A DNA stretch of 63,079 nucleotides from Chloroflexota bacterium (lineage in GTDB: Bacteria; Chloroflexota; Anaerolineae; Anaerolineales; Villigracilaceae): NCBI GenBank assembly GCA_021414245.1, contig JAIOOU010000009.1:1-63079 (forward strand). Direction: 5' to 3'. The stretch's first letter is position 1, and each line of letters begins with the position of its first letter. Below are positions 8,558 to 18,487 of this stretch, in pieces. The notes beneath the pieces were generated by a model. The model searched no databases. It saw only the letters and a program-made list of their open reading frames with translations, and was not told the origin of the DNA. Position numbers and translations under genes: made by a program.

Positions 8558-9454
8558 TTATTTTGAATTTTGATTTAATTCAGGCTGGGATTGTAAAAAC
8601 ATCCAAATCGCTTTTAATTCGTCATCGCTGAATTTGCCCACTTCCTGCCATGGCATATATTCTTGGTTCAATTCATGCCCGCTCGGTGTGACACCAGTCC
8701 GCATGGCGGCGAAGAATTGTTCTTCCGTCCAGGCGCCGGGCTCACCACCCGGGGTGATATTGGGGACCAGGATTGTGGTGCCGGGTTGGGGAAACGGTCC
8801 GCCAGCCAAATTCTGGCCGTGGCAATCATAACATCCACTGATATTAACCAGGTATTGGCCGAATTCCACCGTCACAGCCGCATCCGGTGCACTAACAGAC
8901 GGGTTGTGGCTGACCAGGGCTGCGGGAAGTTTGATCACGCCCACCCCGATCAGGATCTTTGCAAGCGGGGTGAATTGTTTGCCATTTGTCTGGTGATCCA
9001 CCGGGGGTATCGTTTTCAGGTAGGCGATCAGGGCGCCGAGATCATCGTCACTCATGTTCTGGAAGGCAGCCACGGAGGGCATGAAGATCGGTTTGCCATC
9101 AGGACCCACTCCATGGCGGATCGCCCGCACATAATCCTCGTCCGTAAATTCAGATCCGATCCCGCCATTCCCGGAGGTCAAATTGGCTGAATCCACAGTT
9201 CCGGCAGGTGGAAAACTAAACCAGGTTTTTCCGCTAAAATCCGCTGTGTGACAGTGGGTACAAAGTGTTTCGGCCAGGTGCCTCCCATGTTCAACGGTCG
9301 CCGGGTCGCCGGAAACGACAATCGGATCCGGGGGAATTTGATAGCTCTTGTTGAGTCGCGAGCTCCCGATAAGGAATAATGTCGCTGCCAACAGGAGGAT
9401 CAAACCGACAACCGAGCCTAAAATTATTCCGATCCATTTGAATATATTTTTCAT
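8558..9454 (-). CDS. Membrane-anchored diheme cytochrome c
   Basis: A 298-residue protein with an uncleaved-looking N-terminal membrane helix (about 7-30) and two c-type heme sites, CTHCH (65-69) and CYDCH (208-212). Each is followed by a cytochrome c fold with a Met that can be the sixth ligand (IFMPS, YMPWQ). The whole should lie outside the membrane and carry electrons. An AGAGGAGA site precedes the ATG. A paralogue of the same length with the same N-terminal heme positions lies at 49242-50147. No oxidase or reductase gene adjoins, so the partner is unknown. The gene diverges from the XRE-STAND regulator at 9593. Confidence 0.9.
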   Translation of the reverse strand: MKNIFKWIGIILGSVVGLILLLAATLFLIGSSRLNKSYQIPPDPIVVSGDPATVEHGRHLAETLCTHCHTADFSGKTWFSFPPAGTVDSANLTSGNGGIGSEFTDEDYVRAIRHGVGPDGKPIFMPSVAAFQNMSDDDLGALIAYLKTIPPVDHQTNGKQFTPLAKILIGVGVIKLPAALVSHNPSVSAPDAAVTVEFGQYLVNISGCYDCHGQNLAGGPFPQPGTTILVPNITPGGEPGAWTEEQFFAAMRTGVTPSGHELNQEYMPWQEVGKFSDDELKAIWMFLQSQPELNQNSK

Positions 9455-9494
9455 TTAACTGTCTCCTCTTTGAATTTAGGTAGCAACCACCGGA

Positions 9495-9503
9495 TGGTAT
9501 ACT
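9495..9503 (+). promoter_or_regulatory. Possible extended -10 promoter for the XRE-STAND gene
   Basis: TGG followed by TATACT (9498-9503) forms an extended -10 element about 90 bases before the start of the gene at 9593. No good -35 box is seen. The same TGN-TATACT pattern occurs before the M20 gene at 17134. Confidence 0.35.
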
Positions 9504-9592
9504 TTCTAGGATGTACACAAATTTACTAAAAAACAGCCTCGATCTGGTGACGCCCGGCGACACAAAAGTGACACAGTTTTCGGCGGTTCTTC

Positions 9593-12196
9593 TTGGTTGA
9601 TGTGTCGTTTGCCGAGTGGCTGAAGCGTCGGCGTAAAATGCTGGGATTAACCCAGCAGCAACTTGCCTCCCGGATCAATTGTTCGGTGAGCGCCTTGCGC
9701 AAGATCGAGGCCGCGGAACGCCGGGCATCCGTCCAGTTGGTTGAATTGATCTCGGAAGAGTTCAATATCCCAAAGGGCGAGCGAAAAGCGTTTTTGAATT
9801 TTGCCCGCGGCGGTTGGAAGCCGGATTCGGACAGATATATTAATGAAGAATCCCCCTGGCATTCCACCATTTCCCGCCGGTCAAACCTTCCCTTCCCGGC
9901 AACATCACTAATCGGCCGTGAACAGGAAATTGGTGAAATTCGCGGTTATTTAATAAGGGCGGATATCCGTCTCGTAACCTTGGTGGGTCCTCCGGGGATA
10001 GGCAAAACCCGCTTAAGCGTGGAAGTGGCTCGGAACTTGACTTCGAAATATTCCAACAGCGTTTTTTTTCTGGCAATGTCCTCCTTGGATGACCCGTCCC
10101 TTGTCATTCCGGCGATCTTTCAAATGCTTGGATACATGGAGTCAAAAGGACTGCCTCCTGTCAGACACCTTGCAGAATGTATAGGGGAGCAGCACACTAT
10201 TTTCATTCTGGACAACTGCGAGCATTTAATTGAGGAACTTGCCCCACTCGTATCGGAACTACTTTCCGCCTGCCCCAATTTAAAAATCCTTGCCACCAGC
10301 CGTGAATCATTAAGGATTCCCGGTGAATGGCAATACACGGTACCAGCGCTTGCCATTCCCGATCCAAATTCGCCCATCGACCCTGAGCATGCCATGCGAT
10401 TTCCTGCATTGACCCTGTTCGCGGAACGGGCGAGGGCCGTGCGGTCCGATTTTGAAATCAATTCTGAAAATATTCAGTCCCTGTCATCTATTTGTATGCA
10501 GCTGGATGGCCTGCCGCTTGCCATCGAACTGATTGCAGCGCGCATTCGCTTGATGTCACCGCAGGCCTTGCTGGATCGCCTGCACGATCAATTTGTATTA
10601 TCCGCCAATGGAATGCGCGCCGATTCAGTGCGGCAGAGAACCCTGGAGAATGCCATCGGCTGGAGTTATGTTTTACTTGCTCCGGAGGAGCAGAAATTGT
10701 TTGCGCATCTTTCGATTTTTTTGGGGGGATTCACGTTGGAAGCCGTTGAGTCAATGTTCCCGGGCATGTTCGCACAAAAACCGGTTCGCGACCTTGTTGC
10801 CTTGCTGTTGGATAAGAGCCTTCTCCAACGAACAACGGATGAGCAAGGAGGGATTCGCTGCGATATGCTGTTGACGATCAGGCGGTTTGCGCTGAATTGC
10901 CTGCGTGATATGGGATCCGAAACGGAGTTGCGGAATATTCACCTGTCCTATTTCCTTCGGCTTGCCGGGATGGCGGCTTTGGAGGTGCATGGTCCCCGCC
11001 AACTTGAGTGGATGGATCGTTTAAACAATGAACTCGATAATTTCCGTACGGCGCTTGAATGGTGTTTATCCTCCGGCCAAACACAGGCATGCCTTCAGCT
11101 ATTCAATGCGCTGGGCTGGACGTGGAATGTTCGCTGGTCACGGGATGAAGCCCGAAACTGGTTTTCAAGGATCATCGAAATGCCTGATATCAGCCGGTTT
11201 CCTGAAAACCATGCGAGAATGCTTAATGACGCAGGATTACGGGAATGGCGCATGGGCAATTACGCTGAAGCGAGGTCCGTTTTGGAGAAGGGGCATGCAA
11301 TTTGGCAAAATCTTGGCGTGGCCGGCGAACCGGGGCTCGCGGAAGTCTTGAGTCGATTGGGGATGGTGGCGCGCTGGGAGGATGAAAATATTAACCAGGC
11401 AGAATCCTGTTTCAGGCAAAGCCTTGCCCTTTATCAAAAGCATGAAGAGGAGTGGGGCGTGGCCTGGAATTTGTTTGGTTTGGGCGGACTGGCCAATGAT
11501 CGCGGTCAGGCTGAAAAGGCGCTTTCATTGCTCGAACAAAGCCTGGGCCTTTACAACGAGCTGGGTGATCCATGGGGGATAGCCAGAGCATCCCAATATT
11601 TGGGGGTCCTTTATATGAAACAGGGTGATTTCAAAAAAGCACTTGCCTTTTTTAACCGTCACCTTGCGAATGACGAGCGGCTTCGGTTTATGGACGGGGT
11701 TTCAATCGCCTTGTTAAACCTTGGCGAGTTGTTTCGGATTCAGGGGGATTTCGCTCAAGCAGAATCATATTATGAAAAGAGCCTAGCAATCTGCCATGAG
11801 TACGGCATGATGCTTGACGTGGCGGTAAATTACTACAACCTGGGACTGCTGGCATTGCAGCAAAACAATTACTCAAAGGCCCATCATTTTTTTACGGCAT
11901 ATTTTGAATCAACCCGGGAAGCCAATGAAAAAATTAGCGCGCGCGACCTTTTGATCGGCCTGGCAGCAGTTGCGGCGGGAACAGGTCAGCCGGAAAGGGC
12001 TGCTGCATTGTCCGGTGCAGCGCAAACCATATTTGACACCTCTGAAAATTTATTTTCTCCATTTGACCGGGCTGAGTTGGAACGGCATATTCAGATGGCC
12101 CGGGATGAACTCGGAGATAAAGCTTTTGAGGAACTTCTCGCCCGGGGACGAAAAATGTCCATTCACGAGGCTGTTGCATATTCGTTTACCGAATAA
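9593..12196 (+). CDS. XRE-type HTH fused to a STAND ATPase and TPR repeats
   Basis: An 867-residue signalling ATPase. Residues 5-62 are an XRE helix-turn-helix (FAEWLKRRRKMLGLTQQQLA), 100-430 an NB-ARC/STAND NTPase with Walker A GPPGIGKT (132-139), Walker B in TIFILDNCEHL and the GLPLAIEL segment, then winged-helix and a long helical array of TPR units (about 480-850). Such proteins switch between closed ADP and open ATP states and here would control DNA binding. The start is TTG at 9593 or GTG at 9602; no ATG is in reach and the ribosome site is weak, suggesting low expression. The gene converges with a second STAND protein at 12242 that shares the ATPase core. Confidence 0.88.
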   Translation: MVDVSFAEWLKRRRKMLGLTQQQLASRINCSVSALRKIEAAERRASVQLVELISEEFNIPKGERKAFLNFARGGWKPDSDRYINEESPWHSTISRRSNLPFPATSLIGREQEIGEIRGYLIRADIRLVTLVGPPGIGKTRLSVEVARNLTSKYSNSVFFLAMSSLDDPSLVIPAIFQMLGYMESKGLPPVRHLAECIGEQHTIFILDNCEHLIEELAPLVSELLSACPNLKILATSRESLRIPGEWQYTVPALAIPDPNSPIDPEHAMRFPALTLFAERARAVRSDFEINSENIQSLSSICMQLDGLPLAIELIAARIRLMSPQALLDRLHDQFVLSANGMRADSVRQRTLENAIGWSYVLLAPEEQKLFAHLSIFLGGFTLEAVESMFPGMFAQKPVRDLVALLLDKSLLQRTTDEQGGIRCDMLLTIRRFALNCLRDMGSETELRNIHLSYFLRLAGMAALEVHGPRQLEWMDRLNNELDNFRTALEWCLSSGQTQACLQLFNALGWTWNVRWSRDEARNWFSRIIEMPDISRFPENHARMLNDAGLREWRMGNYAEARSVLEKGHAIWQNLGVAGEPGLAEVLSRLGMVARWEDENINQAESCFRQSLALYQKHEEEWGVAWNLFGLGGLANDRGQAEKALSLLEQSLGLYNELGDPWGIARASQYLGVLYMKQGDFKKALAFFNRHLANDERLRFMDGVSIALLNLGELFRIQGDFAQAESYYEKSLAICHEYGMMLDVAVNYYNLGLLALQQNNYSKAHHFFTAYFESTREANEKISARDLLIGLAAVAAGTGQPERAAALSGAAQTIFDTSENLFSPFDRAELERHIQMARDELGDKAFEELLARGRKMSIHEAVAYSFTE

Positions 12197-12241
12197 ACAC
12201 GTGGGGACATGTTTAATGGTTTCAATAAACGTGCTGAAGGA

Positions 12242-14953
12242 CTATTTATCATCGTGCAGCGCCAACTCGATCGCCTGCTCCATCGCCATGGAACGTCCCT
12301 CCGCCCAGAGGGAATTAAATTCCGCTTCGGGAAGCATTGTGCGTAATTTCCCCATGGCCTGCTCGTATTCGGCTTGTTCGTAATCCGCCCTGGGTGAATT
12401 AATTTTTTCACGTAAACTTTCCGCCGCGCTAAATAGCTTTGCAGCGCGTTGCGGTTCCTCATCATGGATGGAGAGAAACCCAAAACATTCCAATTGGTGG
12501 GAGATGGCAGAGCGATTGCCGATCTCCCACCAGCCTTTAATGGTTTTCTGATAGATCAGTTTGGCCTGACTCAAATTCCCTGTATAGCGTTCAATATGGC
12601 CGATTTCACTCCTCATGACCAGTTGAAAACTCACACTGCCGATGCCCTTGAATATTTTCTCGCCATCTTCAAATATCTTTCTGGCAGCCTCGTAGTTGCC
12701 GTGTCTGCTTTCGTCCATGCCCATGCCGAGGTGAAACATACCCGTCTGATACGACTCTGGTATCTCCCGCATTCCTTCCCTGAGTTTCCCAAAATACAAT
12801 TCCTTTTCACGTTCATCCCCCTTTTCTGCAGCAACCCTTGCCATCATCATGTATGCCATGCCCAACCCAAATCGATCTTCAACCTCATGGGTGAAAATGT
12901 GCAGCCCCTCTTCGGCGGCACTTTCTCGATCGGGCGCGTGGATGAATCCCGTGGCAGTGTAGTACATTTCCAGGCTGTAGCCCAGCATGCGTTTGTCACC
13001 TGTCATACGCGAAATGGCAATGGACTCCCTCAGAGCCTGAATGGCGCGTGGCATATTCCCTGTGCCCATCCCCACCATGCCTTGTGCAAACAACGCTCTT
13101 GCAATTAGCTTTTTCCTGTAAAGATCAGCTTCCCCGCTCACGGGCGGGAGGGCTTGGGCGCGCTCAATGGCAGAACCTACGATAACCACCCCATCAGCAT
13201 TGCTCCCCAATACACTCGATGCAATACAAAAATTTCCCGCCAGGCGGATGTTCTCTTCCGTGTGATTTTCCAACCCCCATTCCAAGGCAGCGCGCATATT
13301 TTCGGCTTCATCTCTCACTCTGTTGACCAGCGATAGGATCTCTGAGCGAAAGGCATCCCAGATCTTTTCACCAAAATCATTGAAATAGGTGAAGTGCCGG
13401 TCACGCGTCGCCGAGGCTTGCTTCGCTTCGAACAGCTTTTCCCTGGCGTATTGCCGGATCGTCTCCAGCAGGAAATAACGCATTTCACCGTTGCGTTCCT
13501 CTGTTACAACCAGGGATTTATTGACCAGCCCTTCGAGATGCTCGAGGGCATTCGAGTCTTTGGACACGGTTTCGAGCGCATCCAATGTCCAGCCGCCGAC
13601 AAAGACTGAGGCGACTCGCAAAATTTCCTTTTCTTCTTCAGAAAGCAGGTCATAACTCCAGTCGATCAGCGCACGCAGAGTCTGTTGACGCGGCAGGGCA
13701 GTGCGACTCCCGCCCACCAGCAGGCGGAAAAGGTCATCGAGGCGGGATGCGATCTGTTCCACCGAAAGCAACTTTGTCCGCGCGGCGGCGAGTTCTATTG
13801 CGAGGGGAATGCCATCAAGGCGTGAGCAGATCTGGGCGATGGAAGAGGCGTTTGAATCGGTGAGAAAAAATTTCGAATTGGCAGCGTGGGCACGGTCTAC
13901 AAAAAGGCTGGTCGATTCGGAGTCCGCAAGCGAGGGTGTGCGAAACGCCACTTCACCTGCAATGCCCAACGCTTCACGGCTGCTGGCAAGGATTTTGAGT
14001 CCCGCGCATTGATGCAGGAGTTCGTCGGCGAGTTTCGCGCAGGCGGCGATGAGATGCTCGCAGTTATCGAGAATGACCAGCAGCTTTTTATCGCGCAGAT
14101 AATCGGTGACAATCGTCTCAAGCGGATTGAAGGGAAGCTCCTGCAGGCCAAAGACTTGCGCCATTGCTGGCATGATCTGGATCGGGTCGGTGAGCGGCGC
14201 AAGTTCAAGGATCCAGACACCGTTTGCAAATGATTCAAGTTCTTGTGTCCCGGCCTCGATGGAAAGGCGGGTCTTGCCGGTGCCGCCCGAACCAGTCAAT
14301 GTGACAAGCCGGGACGAGTTGAGCAGAGCCCTGATTTCGGCGATTTCTTTTTCGCGGCCGATAAAGGATGCCAATTGAATTGGGAGGTTGTTAGGAAATG
14401 AATCCAATGACTTGATGGCTGGAAATTCACCGGGCAGGTCCGGATGTGTCAGCTGGAAAATATGTTCGGGACGAGTCAAATCCTTCAATCGATGCTCGCC
14501 CATGTCCCGGAGTGCCAGGTTGGAAGTGAGTTGTTCCCGGACCAGCTCAGCCGTCGCCTGTGACAAAAGGATTTGTCCTCCATACGCCACGGACATCAGC
14601 CGCGCAGCGCGGTTCAATACGCCGCCAAAATAATCTCCATCCCGTAATTCGGCTTCACCGGTATGCATTCCCATGCGGACTTTGAGATTTAAATCCCCGG
14701 TTGATTTATGGAATTCCTGCTGCGACTTGCAGGCGGATCTGACAGCATCGATTGCGGTTTTAAAAACCGCATGGACTCCATCTCCAGTGGTCTTGATGAT
14801 GTGTCCATGGTTTAATTCGATGGCTTGCTTTAGAATCAAATCATGCTTTGCCAGGGCGGCTTTCATTTCCTCGGGATGGTTTTCCCAAAGTCTGGTCGAG
14901 CCTTCAATATCGGTAAACAAAAATGTGACAGTGCCGGGGGGGAATTTAATCAT
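12242..14953 (-). CDS. Class III adenylate/guanylate cyclase fused to a STAND ATPase and TPR repeats
   Basis: A 903-residue protein. Residues 1-170 form a class III cyclase domain with both metal Asp (Asp15 in FTDIEGST, Asp58 in TTGDG), the adenine-type Lys54, GDYFG (106-110) and the transition-state pair Asn114 and Arg118 in NRAARL, so it should be active, probably making cAMP. Then comes a STAND ATPase: Walker A GSGGTGKT (221-228), LLVILDNCEHL, and GIPLAIEL, followed by a winged helix and TPR repeats to the end. A signal sensed by the TPR/ATPase part may set cyclase output. Downstream of rarA and a phosphatase gene on the same strand (42-base gap), it converges with the XRE-STAND gene. Confidence 0.9.
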   Translation of the reverse strand: MIKFPPGTVTFLFTDIEGSTRLWENHPEEMKAALAKHDLILKQAIELNHGHIIKTTGDGVHAVFKTAIDAVRSACKSQQEFHKSTGDLNLKVRMGMHTGEAELRDGDYFGGVLNRAARLMSVAYGGQILLSQATAELVREQLTSNLALRDMGEHRLKDLTRPEHIFQLTHPDLPGEFPAIKSLDSFPNNLPIQLASFIGREKEIAEIRALLNSSRLVTLTGSGGTGKTRLSIEAGTQELESFANGVWILELAPLTDPIQIMPAMAQVFGLQELPFNPLETIVTDYLRDKKLLVILDNCEHLIAACAKLADELLHQCAGLKILASSREALGIAGEVAFRTPSLADSESTSLFVDRAHAANSKFFLTDSNASSIAQICSRLDGIPLAIELAAARTKLLSVEQIASRLDDLFRLLVGGSRTALPRQQTLRALIDWSYDLLSEEEKEILRVASVFVGGWTLDALETVSKDSNALEHLEGLVNKSLVVTEERNGEMRYFLLETIRQYAREKLFEAKQASATRDRHFTYFNDFGEKIWDAFRSEILSLVNRVRDEAENMRAALEWGLENHTEENIRLAGNFCIASSVLGSNADGVVIVGSAIERAQALPPVSGEADLYRKKLIARALFAQGMVGMGTGNMPRAIQALRESIAISRMTGDKRMLGYSLEMYYTATGFIHAPDRESAAEEGLHIFTHEVEDRFGLGMAYMMMARVAAEKGDEREKELYFGKLREGMREIPESYQTGMFHLGMGMDESRHGNYEAARKIFEDGEKIFKGIGSVSFQLVMRSEIGHIERYTGNLSQAKLIYQKTIKGWWEIGNRSAISHQLECFGFLSIHDEEPQRAAKLFSAAESLREKINSPRADYEQAEYEQAMGKLRTMLPEAEFNSLWAEGRSMAMEQAIELALHDDK

Positions 14954-14995
14954 ACCAGTAAGCCTGCCTCGGGTCGTCCTGATTGGAGTTAAATT

Positions 14996-15631
14996 TTAGC
15001 GCTGTTTCTTTTCCGTGGGAAGAAAATCGAACGGCGGGCGGGCATTCAATTTAACTAAATTCGCCCCGGAGTCACCGGCATGGATCACTGTCATGGAACC
15101 GGTCTCGCAGGCCAGGCGCTGAAAATTGTCCAGGGGCAGGCCCAGCAGGTGTGAAATGGCCAGTTTGATCGGGTCTGCATGGAAAATGACCGCGACAATA
15201 TCCTGTGGTTTGTGATGCTTTTGAATAATCCGCTCGAGCGCTCCAATGTAACGTGTCTGCGCCTCGGTAAACGATTCACCTTCGGGGAAGCGAAAACGAG
15301 ATGGCGCGCTCTGCACAATCTTCCATGCTTTTGTTAACCTTAACACCTTCAAAGACTTGCCCTGCCATTTTCCGATGTCGGTATCCATGAGGTCGGATTC
15401 CTGGATGATTTGAAGTTTGCGGGCGGCGGCGATGGGCCCCGCGGTCTCCATCGCGCGCTCCAAAGGACTTGAATAAATGGCCTTGATCGGCACATCCTTT
15501 AACGCCTCTCCCAACGCCTGGGCCTGCTTCTGCCCCCGCTCATTGAGATGAACCCCGGGCAGACGCCCCGCCAATTTCCCTGTTTTGACAAAATCGTTTT
15601 CGCCGTGCCGGATCAATAATAAAGTGGGCAT
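14996..15631 (-). CDS. Histidine phosphatase superfamily protein (phosphomutase-like)
   Basis: A 211-residue protein of the histidine phosphatase (phosphoglycerate mutase-like) fold. RHGE (8-11) holds the phospho-accepting His9; a second catalytic His lies in VIFHADPIKL, and SSPLERAMET gives the second Arg. The layout with LPGVHLNERGQKQA resembles the MSMEG_4193-type putative phosphomutases and CobC-like phosphatases. Substrate unknown. It lies 61 bases after rarA and 42 bases before the cyclase-STAND gene on the same strand, so the three may be cotranscribed. Confidence 0.87.
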   Translation of the reverse strand: MPTLLLIRHGENDFVKTGKLAGRLPGVHLNERGQKQAQALGEALKDVPIKAIYSSPLERAMETAGPIAAARKLQIIQESDLMDTDIGKWQGKSLKVLRLTKAWKIVQSAPSRFRFPEGESFTEAQTRYIGALERIIQKHHKPQDIVAVIFHADPIKLAISHLLGLPLDNFQRLACETGSMTVIHAGDSGANLVKLNARPPFDFLPTEKKQR

Positions 15632-15692
15632 GCCGTTTCCTTGATGTCGGTTTGTGGTAAAGGTGTATATTTTAGTTCATACCATTTGGCCA

Positions 15693-17099
15693 TTATTTGA
15701 TCTTGCGTTTCATCTCTTTGATCTCTTCCTCGCTTATATCCGGCACATCCTCCCGGCGCTCAATTCCCAATGCCTTGCGCTGTGCCTCGCGCCACATTTC
15801 AAGCCTGGCAGTGACCTGAGACTCATAACCTTCCTGGGATGGCGTGTAAAAATATGTGCCGAGTAATCGCTTCGGTAAATACTGCTGCGGCGTAAAGTGA
15901 CCTGCTTCGTCATGTGGATAGACATAATCTCTGCCCTGACCTGTGGCCTGTCCGTCGCGGTTGGTGTCAGCCAGGTGACGGGGAACCGAAACCTGTCCTT
16001 CCTCTTCGATCTTCCTCATTGCTTTGAAGTACGCGCCGGCGCTGTTCGATTTGGGGGCTGTTGCCAGGTAAAGCGTGGCTTCTGCGATGGGATAAATTCC
16101 CTCCGGCAAACCGATGTAATCGAAGGCCTGGGCCGCTGAATTGGCAACGACCAGTCCCATGGGGTCGGCAAGTCCTATATCTTCTCCTGCCAGAATAATC
16201 AGGCGGCGGATAATGAACTTCGGGTCCTCACCGGCGTAAATCATTTTCGCCAGCCAGTATAAGGCAGCATCCGGGTCGGAACCGCGCACGGACTTGATAA
16301 AGGCTGAGATGGTATCGTAATGAGCGTCGCCATCCTTGTCATATAGAACCGCACGGCGTTGAATGGATTCCTGTGCCACATCCAGGCTGATGTGAATAAC
16401 GCCATCCTTGTCCGGTGCGGTCGATTCAACGGCCAGTTCGATTGCATTTAAGGCATTGCGTGCGTCGCCGCTGGAGACTTCAATTAAGTGGGTGCGGGCA
16501 TCGGCGTCCAGGGTGATGCGTTTGTTGCCGTAGCCGCGTTCCCTGTCGGTCAGGGCGCGGTCGATCAGAATTCCCGTCTCGGTTTGATTTAGATTCCGCA
16601 GTTGAAAAACGCGTGAACGCGAGATGAGCGCCTTGATGACCTCGAAATACGGATTTTCAGTGGTGGCTCCGATCAGGGTGAAGGTCCCGTTTTCAACATG
16701 TGGAAGAAGCGCATCCTGCTGAGCCTTGTTCCAGCGATGGACTTCATCTACAAAAAGAATGGTGCGGATGTTGTGCAGCCGCCTGCGCTCGAGCGACTCA
16801 TCTATAACCACCCGCAAATCGGCTTTGCCGGCTAGTATGGCGGAGATGGTGGTGAAATGACTCTTGGTGGTGTTGGCGATCACCTGGGCGAGGGTGGTCT
16901 TGCCCGTACCGGGAGGTCCCCATAAAATGATGGACGAGAAAAGTTTGTCGGCTTCAATGGCACGCCGCAAAAGTTTTCCTTCGCCGACGATATGTTCCTG
17001 CCCGATATACTCATCCAGAGTCCGCGGACGCATCCGCGCGGCGAGCGGTGCCTCGCTTTTCAGACGTTCATGCATGGCGTGGTCAAATAGATCGGGCAT
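15693..17099 (-). CDS. rarA: Replication-associated recombination protein A (RarA/MgsA)
   Basis: A 468-residue AAA+ ATPase of the RarA/MgsA/WRNIP1 family, which works at stalled replication forks with clamp-loader-like activity. Walker A is GPPGTGKTT (61-69), Walker B ILFVDEVH, followed by the family signature RWNKAQQD, sensor I ATTENP and ISRSRVF. The C-terminal part ([35 protein letters not shown]) is the tetramerisation region specific to this family. Length is slightly above the usual 430-450 because of the tail to EMKRKIK. It diverges from the M20 gene at 17169. Confidence 0.95.
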   Translation of the reverse strand: MPDLFDHAMHERLKSEAPLAARMRPRTLDEYIGQEHIVGEGKLLRRAIEADKLFSSIILWGPPGTGKTTLAQVIANTTKSHFTTISAILAGKADLRVVIDESLERRRLHNIRTILFVDEVHRWNKAQQDALLPHVENGTFTLIGATTENPYFEVIKALISRSRVFQLRNLNQTETGILIDRALTDRERGYGNKRITLDADARTHLIEVSSGDARNALNAIELAVESTAPDKDGVIHISLDVAQESIQRRAVLYDKDGDAHYDTISAFIKSVRGSDPDAALYWLAKMIYAGEDPKFIIRRLIILAGEDIGLADPMGLVVANSAAQAFDYIGLPEGIYPIAEATLYLATAPKSNSAGAYFKAMRKIEEEGQVSVPRHLADTNRDGQATGQGRDYVYPHDEAGHFTPQQYLPKRLLGTYFYTPSQEGYESQVTARLEMWREAQRKALGIERREDVPDISEEEIKEMKRKIK

Positions 17100-17133
17100 G
17101 TGGTGATTATAAGCGAATCCGTTTATGCAGGTA

Positions 17134-17142
17134 TGCTATACT
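17134..17142 (+). promoter_or_regulatory. Extended -10 promoter of the M20 deacylase gene
   Basis: TGC plus TATACT (17137-17142) forms an extended -10 box, 26 bases before the ATG at 17169. There is no good -35, which is typical of extended -10 promoters. Confidence 0.45.
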
Positions 17143-17168
17143 GCAAAAAAATCATCAAAGGATTCGAA

Positions 17169-18443
17169 ATGACCTCCATCCCTGATATATCCGCCGCAGT
17201 CGAAGCTGCCCGTGAAGATCTGATTTCCTTTCTGCAGAAATTGGTGCAGGCCCCCAGCCTGCCCGATCATGAGCAGCCTGCACAGGATCTTGTTGCGCAA
17301 AAATTGAAGCAAATGGAGCTTGAAACAGAGATCGTTCCATCCCGCTTCGAAGACTTGAAGCATCATCCCGCTTTTGGAGACGATGGCTTTTCTCCGACGG
17401 GCCGGATCAATGTGGTGGGACGTCTACGCAGAACGCATACTGGCGAGGGGCGCTCGATCATTCTTAACGGACATGTGGATGTGGTTCCTCCGGGCGACCC
17501 GGCCCTTTGGGTGGACCCGCCCTGGAGTGGGGTAATCCGCGATGGACGCTTGTATGGCCGCGGCTCCTGTGATATGAAGGCAGGTCTGTGCGCCGGAATT
17601 TTTGCCGTGGAGGTGCTCGGTCGGCTTGGGTATCGTCCGGCAGGAGATATATTGATCGAGAGTGTAATTGGCGAGGAATCCGGCGGGATCGGCACATTGA
17701 CCACCATTGTCAAAGGGTATGCCGCTGACGCCGTGGTTCTGCTGGAACCCACCCGCCTTGAGATCTGCCCGGTCCAATCCGGCGCACTCACCTTCAGGTT
17801 GACGGTGCCGGGCAGGTCCATTCACGCCGCCATGAAACCCCTTGGAGTCAGCGCCATTGAAAAATTTGTGCTGTTATTAAATGCCATCACCACCTTGAAT
17901 GCTGAAAGGCATCGAACTTTTAAACATCCCCTCTACGATGACCCAAATAATATTGCACCGATCAGCATCGGAACCGTGCAGGGCGGCGAGTGGCATTCCA
18001 CAGTCCCTGAGGAAGTGATTGCGGAGGGACGCATGGGAGTCCTCCCCGGTGAGTCCACTCAGGCGGCAAGGGAGGCACTCGAAGGAGCAGTCCGGCATGC
18101 AGCCGGGTCCGACCCGTGGTTGCGGGAACACCCTCCACGTGTGGAGTGGTTTGAAGGTCAGTTCGAATCAGGCGAGACTCCCCTTGATCATCCCCTTATC
18201 CAGGAGCTTCAGACGGCTCATCAAAAAATCCTCGCTTCGCCGGCAACTCTGCGAGCTGTGACCTATGGCTCGGATATGCGCCTCTTCACCAATCATGCGA
18301 AAATGGCGGCCACACATTACGGGCCGGGGGATGTGAGCCTGGCTCATGCTGCAAATGAATTCGTGCCCATAGAGGAAGTGATTGCCGCCACAAAGGTCAT
18401 GGCGCACATGCTGACCCGCTGGTGCGGAGGAGAATTTATCTAG
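17169..18443 (+). CDS. M20 family metallopeptidase / deacylase (ArgE/DapE-like)
   Basis: A 424-residue M20 hydrolase with all catalytic residues: His102 and Asp104 in GHVDVVPPGD, bridging Asp135 in GRGSCDMKAG, Glu169-Glu170 in GEESGG, and a late HYGPGDVSLAHAANEFV with the last ligand His. The inserted dimerisation domain is present (about 190-310). The family includes acetylornithine deacetylase, succinyl-diaminopimelate desuccinylase and carboxypeptidases; the GDPALWVDPPW segment is frequent in ArgE-like enzymes of unknown substrate. The start at 17169 follows AAAGGA and lies downstream of the extended -10; an earlier GTG-type start would overlap it. No arginine or lysine biosynthesis genes adjoin. 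Confidence 0.88.
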   Translation: MTSIPDISAAVEAAREDLISFLQKLVQAPSLPDHEQPAQDLVAQKLKQMELETEIVPSRFEDLKHHPAFGDDGFSPTGRINVVGRLRRTHTGEGRSIILNGHVDVVPPGDPALWVDPPWSGVIRDGRLYGRGSCDMKAGLCAGIFAVEVLGRLGYRPAGDILIESVIGEESGGIGTLTTIVKGYAADAVVLLEPTRLEICPVQSGALTFRLTVPGRSIHAAMKPLGVSAIEKFVLLLNAITTLNAERHRTFKHPLYDDPNNIAPISIGTVQGGEWHSTVPEEVIAEGRMGVLPGESTQAAREALEGAVRHAAGSDPWLREHPPRVEWFEGQFESGETPLDHPLIQELQTAHQKILASPATLRAVTYGSDMRLFTNHAKMAATHYGPGDVSLAHAANEFVPIEEVIAATKVMAHMLTRWCGGEFI

Positions 18444-18447
18444 GTCG

Positions 18448-18482
18448 AATTCAGAAAGGGCGCGTCGCGCCCTTTCTGAATT
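18448..18482. terminator. Long perfect hairpin between convergent genes
   Basis: Arms AATTCAGAAAGGGCGCG (18448-18464) and CGCGCCCTTTCTGAATT (18466-18482) are perfect 17-base reverse complements around one base. It lies between the M20 stop and the first STAS stop, as a bidirectional terminator would, although the T-runs after the stem are poor on both strands. Confidence 0.65.
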
Positions 18483-18487
18483 GAAAT

